DNA of 64,000 nt from Pseudomonas petrae. GTDB taxonomy: Bacteria; Pseudomonadota; Gammaproteobacteria; Pseudomonadales; Pseudomonadaceae. Location: assembly GCF_021728295.1 (NCBI RefSeq), contig NZ_JAKJXE010000001.1, positions 620,001 to 684,000 of the forward strand, read 5' to 3'. Position 1 is the first letter of the stretch. Each line of letters opens with the position of its first letter. A program made the position numbers and the translations under genes. Under the pieces are notes generated by a model. It was not told the DNA's origin, ran no database searches, and saw only the letters and a program-made list of their open reading frames with translations. This document shows, one piece after another, positions 17,405-26,962 of this stretch.

Positions 17405-17436
17405 GGTTCGCGAAGGGCCGGATTATAGGTTGATCC

Positions 17437-18111
17437 TCAACGCGCCTTTGGCGTCGCCACTTTGTCGCGCAGGTAAACCGGTTGGGCGTCGTCGGCAACG
17501 ATGGCTTCGCCACGGTGCCAGGCGAAAGTGCCAAGGGTCAGCAGGTCCTGTGCGTGAGGCAAGAGCGTGGCGTCCTGTGCACCGACACTTGCGGCAATGC
17601 GCTCGGCATAACCCCAGCCTGTGCCCGCGCCGAACCAGGCGCCCGTTGCAGCGCTCGGCAAGGCAGCCATTTCGGGTGGCATGACGGCCTCTTCACCCGC
17701 CAGCTTCATCTCCCCCGCCACTTCGCGGTAGCAACCCCAATAGACTTCGTCCATCCGCGCGTCGATGGCGGCCGCGACCTGAGTGGCGCCCTGCTCACGA
17801 TAGGCCCGTTGCGCCAGCGCCGCGAGGTTGGAGACAGGCAGCACCGGCCTGTCCAGACCGAAGGCCAACCCCTGAACCACACCGATGGCGATGCGCACGC
17901 CGGTGAAAGCGCCCGGCCCACGGCCGAAGGCGATGGCGTCCAGCGCCGACAGGCCGATGCCCGCCTCGGCCAGCAGGTCCTTGATCATTGGCAGGAGTTT
18001 TTGCGCGTGCAGGCGCGGGATCACCTCGTAGTGAGTCAGCACTTTGCCGTCATGCAGCAAAGCGACTGAGCAGGCTTCAGTGGCGGTGTCCAGGGCCAGC
18101 AAGGTGGTCAT
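17437..18111 (-). CDS. tsaB: tRNA threonylcarbamoyladenosine synthesis protein TsaB
   Basis: Subunit of the TsaB-TsaD-TsaE complex that installs the t6A modification at position 37 of ANN-decoding tRNAs. It is an ASKHA-fold protein of 224 residues. Motifs: LLALDTATEACSVAL at the N-terminus, IPRLHAQKLLPMI, and DAIAFGRGPGAFTGVRIAIG, the family signature; DARMDEVYWGCY follows. The start was chosen because GGAAAC lies nine bases upstream and the family begins here; upstream in-frame codons lack support. It follows adk on the same strand, separated by a hairpin. Confidence 0.95.
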   Translation of the reverse strand: MTTLLALDTATEACSVALLHDGKVLTHYEVIPRLHAQKLLPMIKDLLAEAGIGLSALDAIAFGRGPGAFTGVRIAIGVVQGLAFGLDRPVLPVSNLAALAQRAYREQGATQVAAAIDARMDEVYWGCYREVAGEMKLAGEEAVMPPEMAALPSAATGAWFGAGTGWGYAERIAASVGAQDATLLPHAQDLLTLGTFAWHRGEAIVADDAQPVYLRDKVATPKAR

Positions 18112-18153
18112 CGGGGTTTCCATCGTTGTGCGAAAAAGTGCCGCATTATAAAC

Positions 18154-18181
18154 AACAACGACCCGCAAGCGGGCCGTTGTT
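18154..18181 (-). terminator. Hairpin between adk and tsaB
   Basis: AACAACG and CGTTGTT flank an inner stem CCCGC/GCGGG with one mismatch. It lies just after the adk stop codon, and only a short T-run (GTTTATAA) follows on the minus strand, so termination may be partial and let transcription reach tsaB. Confidence 0.55.
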
Positions 18182-18200
18182 CAATGCCTTGAGACGCGAA

Positions 18201-18941
<741 letters not shown>

Positions 18942-19084
18942 TCAAGATACACAGCCGATTCATACCGCACAAGACGCCGAAAGTCGCAGTAACCCGCGAA
19001 AAACCAGTAGCTTGGCATCGATCTGCGCAAGGGTGAGACCTCGTGCAACTGGGTGACGCCGCACCGCTCACGACGCTCAAGGCG

Positions 19085-19118
19085 CGGCCGAATGAAAGGG
19101 GTCGTGTTCATTCGGCCG
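19085..19118. repeat. Perfect 12-bp inverted repeat downstream of ppc
   Basis: CGGCCGAATGAA and TTCATTCGGCCG flank a 10-base loop, 14 bases after the ppc stop. There is no T-run on either side, so it may protect or process the 3' end rather than terminate by itself. Confidence 0.6.
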
Positions 19119-19131
19119 GGTCGCCTGCCCG

Positions 19132-21768
19132 TCAGCCGGTGTTACGCAATCCGGCGGCGATGCCTGCAACAGACACCAGCAGCGCCTGCACCAGCGGACT
19201 GTCCAGACTCGCCTCTTGCTGACGGGAGCGCGCCAGCAACTCCGCCTGCAATAAATGAAGAGGGTCGAGGTAGGTGTTGCGCAGGCTGATGAACTTCAGC
19301 GTTTCAGGGCTGTGGGCCAGCAGCCGGGACTGGCCCGTCAGGCCGAGCACCACGTCACACGCCTGCGACAATAGGCCGCGCAAATGCGTCCCCAAATGCA
19401 GCAGTTTCGGCTCCACCAGTCGTTCGTCGTACAGCTGGGCGATGTCGCTGTCGGCCTTTGCCAGCACCATTTCCAGCATGTCGATGCGGGTGCGGAAGAA
19501 CGGCCATTGCTCACGCATCTCGGCGAGCAGATCACCCTGACCGCGCTCCAGCGCCTTGCTCAACGCGTTTTCCCAGCCCAGCCAGGCGGGCAGCATGAGG
19601 CGAGTCTGAGTCCAGGCGAAAATCCACGGAATCGCGCGCAGGCTTTCTACCCCGCCTTCGCGGCGCTTGGCCGGACGGCTGCCCAGTGGCAAGCGGCCCA
19701 GCTCCTGTTCCGGCGTGGCCTGGCGGAAATATTCGACGAACTCCGGGTCTTCCCGAACCACGGCGCGATAGGCTTTCACGCCGTCTTCCGCCAGTTCGTC
19801 CATCACCTGACGCCAGGCCGGTTGCGGCATCGGCGGCGGTTGCAATGTGGCTTCCAGCACAGCAGCCAGATACAGATTGAGGTTCTGTTCAGCGATGTCC
19901 GGCAGGCCGAACTTGAAGCGGATCATCTCGCCCTGTTCGGTGGTGCGGAAACGCCCCGCCACCGAGCCCGGCGGCTGCGAGAGAATCGCCGCGTGTGCAG
20001 GGCCGCCGCCACGACCGACCGTACCCCCGCGACCGTGGAACAACAGCAGCTCGACCTGCTGCGCGCGGCAGATCTCAACCAGTTTTTCCTGGGCCCGGTA
20101 TTGCGCCCAGGCCGCAGCGGTCGTGCCGGCGTCTTTGGCCGAATCCGAGTAGCCGATCATGACTTCCTGCGGACCTTCCAGGCTTCGACGGTAGGCAGGA
20201 ATGCTCAACAGCTGCTCGATCACCGGGCCGGCGTTGTCCAGGTCGGCAAGGGTTTCGAACAGCGGGACCACGCGCATGGATCGCTGCAGCCCGGCTTCTT
20301 TCAATAACAGTTGAACGGTGAGCACATCCGAGGCCGCGCCGGCCATGGAAATCACGTAGGAACCCAGCGATGCCGCCGGCGCTGCCGCCACCTCACGGCA
20401 GGTTGCCAGTACTTCGGCGGTGTCCGCTTCAGGGCTGAAATACGCGGGCAGCAGCGGCCGTTTGTTGTCCAGTTCTCGCAGCAGGAAGTCGATGCGCGCC
20501 GGCTCATCCCACTCGTCATAGCGGCCGAGCCCGAGGTATTCAGTGATCTCGCTCATGGCCGAACTGTGCCGCGTGGAATCCTGACGCACGTCGAGCTTCA
20601 CCAGAAACAGGCCGAAGGTCACCGCTCGACGTAGACAGTCGAGCAACGGGCCATCGGCGATCACGCCCATGCCGCATTCATGCAGCGAGTCAAAACACAG
20701 TTGCAGCGGCTCAAGCAGCTCGCGGTTTTCGTGCAACACCTCTTCCGGCGCGACCTGGGTGACACTCAGTGACGCGTGGGCCCAATTGCGCGTGGCCCGA
20801 AGCCGCTCACGCAGTTGTTTCAGGACGCTGCGGTAAGGCTCGGCGCTCTCGCCTGCAGCTTCCATCAGCGCAGGGCTGGCTTGCTGCATCGACAGTTCGG
20901 CCGCCAGTTGATCGACGTCGCGCAGGTACAAGTCAGCGGCCATCCAACGCGCCAGTAGCAGCACTTCACGGGTGACAGCAGCGGTGACGTTGGGGTTGCC
21001 GTCGCGGTCGCCGCCCATCCAGGAAGCAAAGCGGATCGGCGCCGATTCCAGCGGCAGGTGCAGGCCGGTCGCGTCGTGCAGCGCCTGATCGGCCTTGCGC
21101 AGGTAGTTGGGAATCGCTTGCCACAGGGAGTTTTCAATGACCGCAAAACCCCACTTCGCCTCATCGACGGGCGTAGGACGGACGCGGCGGATTTCTTCGG
21201 TGTGCCACGCCTCGGCAATCAGTCGCTGCAGCCGCTCGGAGATCTGCTCACGCTCGTGGCGATTCAGATCACGATGATCGAGCGCGGCCAGTTGCGCAGC
21301 GATGGCGTCGTACTTCTGGATCAGCGTGCGCCGCGCGACTTCGGTCGGGTGCGCGGTCAATACCAGTTCGATTTCCAGCGTGGTCAATTGCTGCGCCAGC
21401 GCCTCGGGTGTCTGCCCGGCCTGCTTCAGGCGTTCCAGCAGTTCGGGGAGCACGCGGGATTCAAACGGCTGCGGCTTGCCGTCATCGCGACGATGGATCA
21501 GCTGATATTGCTCGGCGATGTTCGCCAGATTGAGGAATTGGTTGAACGCACGTGCAACTGGCAGCAATTCGTCCTCACCCAGGTCTTCAAGACTGGAGCT
21601 AAGCTGCTCGGTGCCCTGGGTCGACGCGTGGCGGTCAGCCTTCGCGCTTTTACGGATGCGCTCGATCTTCTCGAGAAAATCAGCGCCGTGCTGATCACGA
21701 ATGGTGTTGCCCAACAGCTCACCCAGCAGGTGAACGTTCTCGCGCAATCGTGCATCGATATCAGCCAT
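19132..21768 (-). CDS. ppc: Phosphoenolpyruvate carboxylase
   Basis: Carboxylates phosphoenolpyruvate to oxaloacetate, an anaplerotic reaction. 878 residues, the normal bacterial length. Catalytic motifs: [13 protein letters not shown] with His140, [13 protein letters not shown], and [14 protein letters not shown]. The C-terminus ends GLRNTG, a variant of the usual conserved Asn-Thr-Gly terminus. The start [11 protein letters not shown] is preceded by GGAGAGGG; the 60 upstream in-frame residues are not family sequence. It is divergent from the 111-residue gene that follows. Confidence 0.97.
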   Translation of the reverse strand: MADIDARLRENVHLLGELLGNTIRDQHGADFLEKIERIRKSAKADRHASTQGTEQLSSSLEDLGEDELLPVARAFNQFLNLANIAEQYQLIHRRDDGKPQPFESRVLPELLERLKQAGQTPEALAQQLTTLEIELVLTAHPTEVARRTLIQKYDAIAAQLAALDHRDLNRHEREQISERLQRLIAEAWHTEEIRRVRPTPVDEAKWGFAVIENSLWQAIPNYLRKADQALHDATGLHLPLESAPIRFASWMGGDRDGNPNVTAAVTREVLLLARWMAADLYLRDVDQLAAELSMQQASPALMEAAGESAEPYRSVLKQLRERLRATRNWAHASLSVTQVAPEEVLHENRELLEPLQLCFDSLHECGMGVIADGPLLDCLRRAVTFGLFLVKLDVRQDSTRHSSAMSEITEYLGLGRYDEWDEPARIDFLLRELDNKRPLLPAYFSPEADTAEVLATCREVAAAPAASLGSYVISMAGAASDVLTVQLLLKEAGLQRSMRVVPLFETLADLDNAGPVIEQLLSIPAYRRSLEGPQEVMIGYSDSAKDAGTTAAAWAQYRAQEKLVEICRAQQVELLLFHGRGGTVGRGGGPAHAAILSQPPGSVAGRFRTTEQGEMIRFKFGLPDIAEQNLNLYLAAVLEATLQPPPMPQPAWRQVMDELAEDGVKAYRAVVREDPEFVEYFRQATPEQELGRLPLGSRPAKRREGGVESLRAIPWIFAWTQTRLMLPAWLGWENALSKALERGQGDLLAEMREQWPFFRTRIDMLEMVLAKADSDIAQLYDERLVEPKLLHLGTHLRGLLSQACDVVLGLTGQSRLLAHSPETLKFISLRNTYLDPLHLLQAELLARSRQQEASLDSPLVQALLVSVAGIAAGLRNTG

Positions 21769-22010
21769 CCAGCCCTCTCCTTCAGCTTTATTGTTTTTAC
21801 CGGCGAGTCCTTGCAGGGGTCCATTCGCTGCTGCCGAACGGAACGCCCTGCGGGGTTTCGTTTCTATTGGTGTGTATAGAGCGACAAATTGATGTCCATA
21901 CGCAACCCTCGACGCACTTTCACCGCCGGGGAAGCCCGTCCCATTCACGCTTCACCGTGGCTCAGCCCACGTCCAACGCCCGCCCTGGCGCGGGTACTGA
22001 TGAGGTATGC

Positions 22011-22346
22011 ATGAAGATCCGAGAGCTCGCCGAACAGTGGGAACAGAACGCCAAAGGCCGTCTGACCGAGACTGCCTATGCCATTCATTTGGATGTTGAG
22101 GCCGCAGCCCGGCTCGCGGCGATTGCCGAGATGTACCCCAAGCGCACGCCAGAAGAATTGCTCGGCGAGCTGATTGGCGCCGCCCTGGAGGAGTTGGAAG
22201 CGAGCTTCCCATACGTGCGCGGTCAGCATGTGGTCGCCACCGATGAGGAAGGTAACCCGCTTTACGAAGACGTGGGCCCGACGCCCCGGTTTCTCGAGCT
22301 TTCACGGCGTCATCTGCAGGAAATTTCTGATCGGGAAGCGCTGTGA
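22011..22346 (+). CDS. Small conserved Pseudomonas protein, 111 aa
   Basis: A soluble, acidic, mostly helical protein beginning MKIRELAEQWEQNAKGRLTE. It contains the stretch TAYAIHLDVEAAARLAAIAE and then EELLGELIGAALEELEASFP. It ends with a possible beta segment, HVVATDEEGNPLYEDVGPTPRF. Databases often label relatives 'pili tip component', but I see no signal peptide or pilin-like feature here and treat that label as unsupported. The divergent position next to ppc is conserved with P. aeruginosa. The residues LDVEAAARLAAIAEMYPKRTPEELL resemble a ribbon-helix-helix-like segment, which is only a guess. Confidence 0.75.
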   Translation: MKIRELAEQWEQNAKGRLTETAYAIHLDVEAAARLAAIAEMYPKRTPEELLGELIGAALEELEASFPYVRGQHVVATDEEGNPLYEDVGPTPRFLELSRRHLQEISDREAL

Positions 22347-22495
22347 CGATTGTATCTGCGACGTCGTTTTTGCCACGTCAGATTCTCTACAGGCAACAAC
22401 GGGCTGATAATAAAGCGGGCAAAACGACGTCATTTTTTTGAGCGCCAGTTTTACAACACGTAACAAAACCTGACCAGAAGTTTAGAAAAATGTCT

Positions 22496-22523
22496 GAACT
22501 ATTCAAAAAATGCAGCAGTCCGA
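22496..22523 (+). promoter_or_regulatory. Candidate AlgU (sigma-22) promoter for DUF4398-lptF
   Basis: GAACTA and TCCGA are 17 bases apart, close to the AlgU consensus GAACTT-N16/17-TCTGA. It lies 110 bases upstream of the DUF4398 gene. In P. aeruginosa, lptF is known to depend on AlgU, which supports the inference. Confidence 0.45.
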
Positions 22524-22633
22524 GCAGTTAGCCATTCCAGTAAAGCCGTCAGATGACAGCGGAAGTGACGCACTACCATCCATCCGCGTGGGCTGTTGCT
22601 GAAATGGAACAACCAGTTTTCAGGAGTTAAGAA

Positions 22634-23059
22634 ATGGAGTTGACCACCATGAACACCAGCACTGCCAAACCAACGTTCAATCGCCTGCGCGGGCTGAAGA
22701 TGGCTGCACTGGCGCTGGGCACCAGCGTTCTTCTGGCTGGTTGCGCAGGTAATCCTCCAAGCGAGCAGTACGCCGTGACCCAGTCGGCCGTCAACGCCGC
22801 TGTCACTGCTGGCGCTACCGAATACGCTGCCGTTGAAATGAAGTCCGCTCAGGACAAGTTCAAGCAAGCGGAACTGGCGATGCAGGAAAAGAAATACGAC
22901 GAAGCTCGCAAATACGCCGAGCAAGCCGAGTGGGATGCACGTGTTGCCGAGCGTAAGGCTCAGGCCGCGAAGGCACAGAAAGCGGTGCAGGATGCTCGTC
23001 AGGGCGTCAATGAGTTGCGTGAAGAAGGCATGCGTCAGGTTCAGCCTGTCACACAGTAA
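22634..23059 (+). CDS. DUF4398 lipoprotein
   Basis: A 141-residue lipoprotein: basic start, hydrophobic signal (KMAALALGTSVLLAGC) with lipobox LAGC, then a long Ala/Lys/Glu-rich helix (for example MKSAQDKFKQAELAMQEKKY) that is probably a coiled coil. This is the DUF4398 family, encoded next to OmpA-like lipoproteins in Pseudomonas (PA3691 beside lptF). AGGAG lies seven bases upstream. A second ATG 15 bases later (MNTSTA) also has a GGAG at good spacing, so the exact start is uncertain. Probable role: periplasmic partner of the OmpA-like protein downstream in the same transcript. Confidence 0.85.
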   Translation: MELTTMNTSTAKPTFNRLRGLKMAALALGTSVLLAGCAGNPPSEQYAVTQSAVNAAVTAGATEYAAVEMKSAQDKFKQAELAMQEKKYDEARKYAEQAEWDARVAERKAQAAKAQKAVQDARQGVNELREEGMRQVQPVTQ

Positions 23060-23107
23060 CGCTTCGCAGTTCAAGCATTGGCCATTGAGTTAAAGGACGA
23101 AAATATT

Positions 23108-23890
23108 ATGCGTAAACAAATACTTATTCCTGCCCTGCTGGCTTTGAGCGTTGGTCTGGCGGCGTGCTCGTCGCAGCCGAACGTAAACCTGGAACAGGCC
23201 CGCACCAACTACTCGGCGCTGCAAAGCAATCCTAAAGCCACAGAACTGGCTGCGCTGGAAACCAAAGACGCCAGCGAGTGGCTGGACAAGGCAGACGCTG
23301 CCTACCGCAACAACGATGACCAGAAGAAGGTCGATCAGCTGGCCTATCTGACCAACCAGCGTGTCGAGCTGGCCAAGCAGACCATCAACCTGAAGTCTGC
23401 TGAAAATGATCTTAAAGGTGCCGCAGCCCAACGTGCTCAAGCGCGTCTGGATGCTCGCGATGCACAGATCAAGGCCCTGCAGAACAGCCTGAACGCCAAG
23501 CAGACCGAACGCGGTACGCTGGTGACCTTCGGCGATGTCCTGTTCGACACGAACAAGGCTGAGCTGAAGTCGTCCGGTCTGGTGAACGTCAACAAGCTGG
23601 CCCAGTTCCTTCAGGAAAACCCTGATCGCAAGGTCATCGTTGAAGGCTACACCGACAGCACCGGTTCCGCTGCCTACAACGACTCGCTGTCCGAGCGCCG
23701 CGCGAACTCCGTGCGCATGGCGCTGATCAAGATGGGCGTAGGCCCGGAGCGTATCGTTGCTCAGGGTTACGGCAAGGAATACCCGGTTGCTGACAATGCC
23801 AGCGCCTCGGGCCGTGCCATGAACCGTCGCGTGGAAGTCACCATTTCCAACGACAACCAGCCAGTAGCACCGCGCTCTTCGATGAAGTAA
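23108..23890 (+). CDS. lptF: OmpA-family lipoprotein LptF
   Basis: An outer-membrane lipoprotein of 260 residues. Signal MRKQILIPALLALSVGLAAC with lipobox LAAC; an N-terminal helical region (30-130) of DUF4398 type; and a C-terminal OmpA peptidoglycan-binding domain (about 140-250). The OmpA domain shows VLFDTNKAELK, VIVEGYTDSTGS, LSERRANSVRMAL and NRRVEV. P. aeruginosa LptF (lipotoxin F) has the same length, gene neighbour and position. It likely anchors the envelope to peptidoglycan and is stress-induced in its relatives. AAGGA precedes the chosen ATG; an upstream ATG in frame would displace the signal peptide. Confidence 0.9.
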   Translation: MRKQILIPALLALSVGLAACSSQPNVNLEQARTNYSALQSNPKATELAALETKDASEWLDKADAAYRNNDDQKKVDQLAYLTNQRVELAKQTINLKSAENDLKGAAAQRAQARLDARDAQIKALQNSLNAKQTERGTLVTFGDVLFDTNKAELKSSGLVNVNKLAQFLQENPDRKVIVEGYTDSTGSAAYNDSLSERRANSVRMALIKMGVGPERIVAQGYGKEYPVADNASASGRAMNRRVEVTISNDNQPVAPRSSMK

Positions 23891-23913
23891 TGCGGTTGTA
23901 GCGGCAAATAAAG

Positions 23914-23948
23914 AGCCCCGCCTGTTGCGCAACAGGCGGGGCTTTTTT
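23914..23948 (+). terminator. Rho-independent terminator after lptF
   Basis: A perfect stem (AGCCCCGCCTGTTG paired with its complement) closes on a minimal loop at CGCA and is followed by TTTTTT. The strongest terminator in the window. Confidence 0.93.
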
Positions 23949-23979
23949 GTGGCGTATTGAACGCAGTCGCACGCGCGCC

Positions 23980-24016
23980 CTGTAGGAGCGCGCGGAGTGT
24001 CACTCGTGACGCTCCT
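23980..24016. repeat. Degenerate REP-like hairpin
   Basis: CTGTAGGAGCGCGCGGAGTG starts like the REP arms elsewhere but is followed by a divergent arm (GACGCTCCTCCGC). It looks like a decayed or rearranged REP copy between lptF and the convergent hydrolase gene. Confidence 0.5.
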
Positions 24017-24020
24017 CCGC

Positions 24021-24929
24021 TCACGGTTGAGACGGCGCCGCGTTGCCGGTTTGAGGATCAGGGTAATTCGGAATTTCCGCCAGCCTGCGCAGGCCGTTGA
24101 AGTGCTGGGGGTCGTCCAGGTAGCGGACCATCACCTCGCGCCACGTAGGGTCGCCGAAGGTCTGGACGTGAGGCCCGCGCGTCAATTGCAGCACACGCGG
24201 CGGCGGCGCGGCTTGATACAGGCTGATGCCGTTGTGCAGTGGCACTTGCGTGTCGTCCAGGCTCTGGAACAGCAGCATCGGCGTGCCCTTGAGCTGCGGC
24301 ATGCCGTTGATGGCGCTGTCTGCGTCCGGAATCACCCACGACAGCGGCCGTTTGACGGGCCAGGTCAGCCAGGAAGTGCCCAGGGTATAGCGCGCGACTT
24401 CGCGGTAACTCGCCGGCACGCCATCGAGCACCAGCGCCTTGATCCGCCCGCGCTGCTGCGGATGCTCGGACAGGTAATGCACGGCCAGCGCCCCGCCGAT
24501 ACTTTGCCCGAGCACCACCAGCGGTTTGCCCTGCACTTCAGGCGCAGCGCTCAGCCAGTCGAACGCCGCGTCGATGTCCTGATAAATGGCCGGCAGACTC
24601 GGCTCACCCTCGGACCGGCCATAGCCGCGATAGTCCACCAGCAGCACTTGGTAGCCCTGCTCCGGCAACCACCAACTCCCCGCCAGATGCCAGGCCATGT
24701 TGCCGCCGTTGCCATGCAGGTGCAGCACCGTGCCCTTCACCGGTACGCCAGGCTTGGCCGGTAGAAACCACGCGTTAAGCCGGGTGCCGTCGGCCGCCGT
24801 GAGGGTGACATCGCGCCAGGCAAGGTGGGCCTTGTCCGGCGTCAGCGGCAGACCGCGTTCCGGGTAGAACAGCAATTCGCTGCAGCCACTGAGGGAGATG
24901 ACCAGGAGCAAGGTAAGAAGACGCTTCAA
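24021..24929 (-). CDS. Alpha/beta hydrolase lipoprotein
   Basis: A 302-residue serine hydrolase of the alpha/beta fold with a lipoprotein signal (MKRLLTLLLVISLSGC, Cys16). Oxyanion region LHGNGGN (71-77), nucleophile elbow GQSIGG with Ser143, acid in LDDTQVP (Asp225 or Asp226) and His254 in GPHVQTF. It resembles bacterial BEM46/YfhR-like hydrolases; the substrate is unknown. The start codon is TTG, preceded by AAGGA at the right distance, and no ATG offers a better signal peptide. Envelope location is inferred from the lipobox. It faces lptF and is separated from the next gene by a REP. Confidence 0.85.
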   Translation of the reverse strand: MKRLLTLLLVISLSGCSELLFYPERGLPLTPDKAHLAWRDVTLTAADGTRLNAWFLPAKPGVPVKGTVLHLHGNGGNMAWHLAGSWWLPEQGYQVLLVDYRGYGRSEGEPSLPAIYQDIDAAFDWLSAAPEVQGKPLVVLGQSIGGALAVHYLSEHPQQRGRIKALVLDGVPASYREVARYTLGTSWLTWPVKRPLSWVIPDADSAINGMPQLKGTPMLLFQSLDDTQVPLHNGISLYQAAPPPRVLQLTRGPHVQTFGDPTWREVMVRYLDDPQHFNGLRRLAEIPNYPDPQTGNAAPSQP

Positions 24930-24970
24930 GCGATGTCCTTCTATTCACGATGTGGGCCACGGTACAAAAC

Positions 24971-25060
24971 CGTAGGAGCCGGCTTGCTGGCGAACACGTC
25001 CGACCATTCGACATCTGCACAGCTGACCCACCGCCTTCGCCAGCAAGCCGGCTCCTGCAG
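24971..25060. repeat. REP pair, GAGCCGGCTTGCTGGCGAA type
   Basis: GTAGGAGCCGGCTTGCTGGC and its inverted copy GCCAGCAAGCCGGCTCCTGC lie about 45 bp apart, the same family as the copy after tsaB. It separates two genes read in the same direction. Confidence 0.85.
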
Positions 25061-25082
25061 GTCCCAGTCACACGCGAATGAA

Positions 25083-26360
25083 TCACAGGATATTCGAATA
25101 ATCCGCTTCGATCCGGTCCAGGCTCAGGTGGTTGAGGAAGTTGGAAAAGCACATCCATGCCGACAGCGCATTCATGTCGCGGAATTGATCGGGCAGGTAT
25201 TTGGGCGGCACCACGAGGCCTTCGTCCACCAACTGGCGCAACGTGCGCATGTCTTCCAGCGTGGTCTTGCCGCAGAACAGCAGCGGCACTTGCTCCAGCT
25301 TGCCCTTTCTCACGGCCAACTGGATGTAGTTGTAAACCATGATGAAGCCCTTGAGGTAGGACAGATCCTTGGTGAATGGCAGCCCATTCGGCACCGAGCC
25401 CCGGAATACCCGACTGGCGTTGCCGTAGCTTTCCGACATGCCGAAGCCTTGCTCGCGATAGAAGTCGAACACCTGCAAAAAGTCGGCGCCCTCCTCGGCC
25501 ATGTGAATGGCGCGGGTACGATTGGTCAGCTTGCGCAGGCGGCTCGGGTAGGACGCAAAACCGATGATCTCCATCAGAATCGCCAGGCCTTCCTGGGTCA
25601 CCGTCGACGAGGGCGGGCCTTTGGACAGGAAAGTGCAGATCGGCTGATTCTGACCATTGAGCGTGGTGCCGACGTGCACCAGGCCTTCATGGACTTCCAG
25701 CGCCCGCACGTCTCGCTCGTTGAACATCGCGTCGCTGCGGATCTTGATGTAATCAGCGCCGGCCGCAGCGTCCGCCACAATGCCGTCGGATTCAAACACC
25801 CGGATCGTCTCTTCAGCCTCACCGAACGTGCGATTGAGCCGGGTCTGCAACATCGCGACGGCGTCTTTGGCCGTCAGGATTTTCGGCTCGTCCTTGAGAT
25901 CGCCGCGACCGGCAATGTTGTTCAGGTAGTCGGAGAGCATCATGCCGAGGTCAGACAGCGTCGGGTCGCCGGCGTGAAAGGCATCGGACGCCGCGCCGTA
26001 CAATTCCTGGGAGATCAAGCCGAAGTCCGGGGTGCCGCGCGCTTCAAGCATGCGAATGACCATCCGGTACTCTTTGCACATGCGGCGCATGATCTGCCCG
26101 ACCGGGTTGAACTGGCCCAGCTGCCGGGTGATGTCACGCTCGATGTTCTGGAACTCCAGCTTCACCGCGCCGGAGTCGAACCCCAGCGGGCGATTCTCGT
26201 AGTACGCGCGGTCGACTTCCGGCAGGTGTTTGCCTTTGCCGTCGAGGAAGGTCTTGCGGATGTTGTCATCCCATTTCACGGCATCAAGGATTCGAATCGG
26301 CGTCTGCGCTACCACGATACGATCGGACAACGTGCGAATAGTCTGTTGGTATTCGTCCAC
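25083..26360 (-). CDS. QEGLA-motif protein (DUF1704), putative metallopeptidase
   Basis: 425 residues, 'flavohemoglobin expression-modulating QEGLA motif' family (DUF1704). The family name comes from QEGLA at residues 256-260 (VTQEGLAILMEIIG). A HExxxH motif (HEGLVH, His224-His229) lies just upstream. Eukaryotic relatives of this domain (MATCAP/TMCP) are zinc carboxypeptidases with an HExxxH site, so peptidase activity is a reasonable inference, though bacterial substrates are unknown. No signal peptide is seen. The start is GTG with AAGGGG upstream. It is followed by a lipoprotein gene and a TetR gene on the same strand, with 26 bp and 18 bp spacings respectively, so the three probably form one operon. 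Confidence 0.85.
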   Translation of the reverse strand: MDEYQQTIRTLSDRIVVAQTPIRILDAVKWDDNIRKTFLDGKGKHLPEVDRAYYENRPLGFDSGAVKLEFQNIERDITRQLGQFNPVGQIMRRMCKEYRMVIRMLEARGTPDFGLISQELYGAASDAFHAGDPTLSDLGMMLSDYLNNIAGRGDLKDEPKILTAKDAVAMLQTRLNRTFGEAEETIRVFESDGIVADAAAGADYIKIRSDAMFNERDVRALEVHEGLVHVGTTLNGQNQPICTFLSKGPPSSTVTQEGLAILMEIIGFASYPSRLRKLTNRTRAIHMAEEGADFLQVFDFYREQGFGMSESYGNASRVFRGSVPNGLPFTKDLSYLKGFIMVYNYIQLAVRKGKLEQVPLLFCGKTTLEDMRTLRQLVDEGLVVPPKYLPDQFRDMNALSAWMCFSNFLNHLSLDRIEADYSNIL

Positions 26361-26386
26361 CCGGTACCCCTTATTGAACCGTTGCG

Positions 26387-26944
26387 CTATTTGGTCATGC
26401 GCTGATATTGAGCTGCTTTGAGAAAGACGTCGGAATTGGCCGGGTCGTCGAGGTAGGCAAAGACCTTGTCCATGGGACTTGAGATCAGCATGCCGTCGCC
26501 CTTCACCGTATCGACCCGCTCGCCGTCGAGCACCTTCTGCTCGACCAACTGCTGAAACCGCTCCAGGTCGAGGTCATAGACCACCAGTTCATCGGCGCCG
26601 TTCTCGTTGTCCATCAGGTCGAAACCGGCGATGACGTAATTGGCGCCGTATTTGTCAGGCAGCGCAGCGGACACGTACCAGCGGCTGCCGTGGCGCGACA
26701 CGGTAAAGGCGTACTCGTCACGGTTCTTGCGATCGCCCCTGCGGTAGCTGACCGCTTTGTAGCGGTCAGGGCCGGCGCGGCTGATTTCCAGTTCGAGCGG
26801 CTCGCCCCAGGCATTTTTGCTGCTCCAGGTGCCGAGTAATTTGGGCGGGGCGGTGTTGCTGACCGGAATCGGGTCCTTGAACGTCACCAGGCATCCGCTC
26901 AACAGCGCGAACGACAGGGCGAGCAATACGCTCCAGACTTTCAT
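26387..26944 (-). CDS. Hypothetical lipoprotein
   Basis: A 185-residue lipoprotein with signal MKVWSVLLALSFALLSGC. The mature domain is beta-rich at first (LGTWSSKNAWGEPLELEIS, DRYKAVSYRRGD, YAFTVSRHGSRWYVSAALP) and helical at the C-terminus. I do not recognise the family beyond its conserved position between the QEGLA and TetR genes in Pseudomonas. AAGGAGAACC gives a strong ribosome binding site. The role is unknown. Confidence 0.8.
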   Translation of the reverse strand: MKVWSVLLALSFALLSGCLVTFKDPIPVSNTAPPKLLGTWSSKNAWGEPLELEISRAGPDRYKAVSYRRGDRKNRDEYAFTVSRHGSRWYVSAALPDKYGANYVIAGFDLMDNENGADELVVYDLDLERFQQLVEQKVLDGERVDTVKGDGMLISSPMDKVFAYLDDPANSDVFLKAAQYQRMTK

Positions 26945-26962
26945 CAGGTTCTCCTTGAGGTA

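Larger units (their letters stand above)
17106..17436. other. Intergenic region between 97-aa gene and tsaB
   Basis: About 330 bases without a credible gene. The first 60 bases hold the candidate promoter for the 97-aa gene, and the last 120 hold a REP pair; I see nothing recognisable between them. Confidence 0.6.

Noticed and set aside
22011..22346. 'Type 1 pili tip' label for the 111-residue protein
   Set aside because: No signal peptide, pilin fold or pilus genes nearby; the label appears to be inherited annotation.
24825..26405. Long plus-strand open frame opposite the QEGLA gene
   Set aside because: Antisense shadow that also runs through a REP element and two intergenic gaps.
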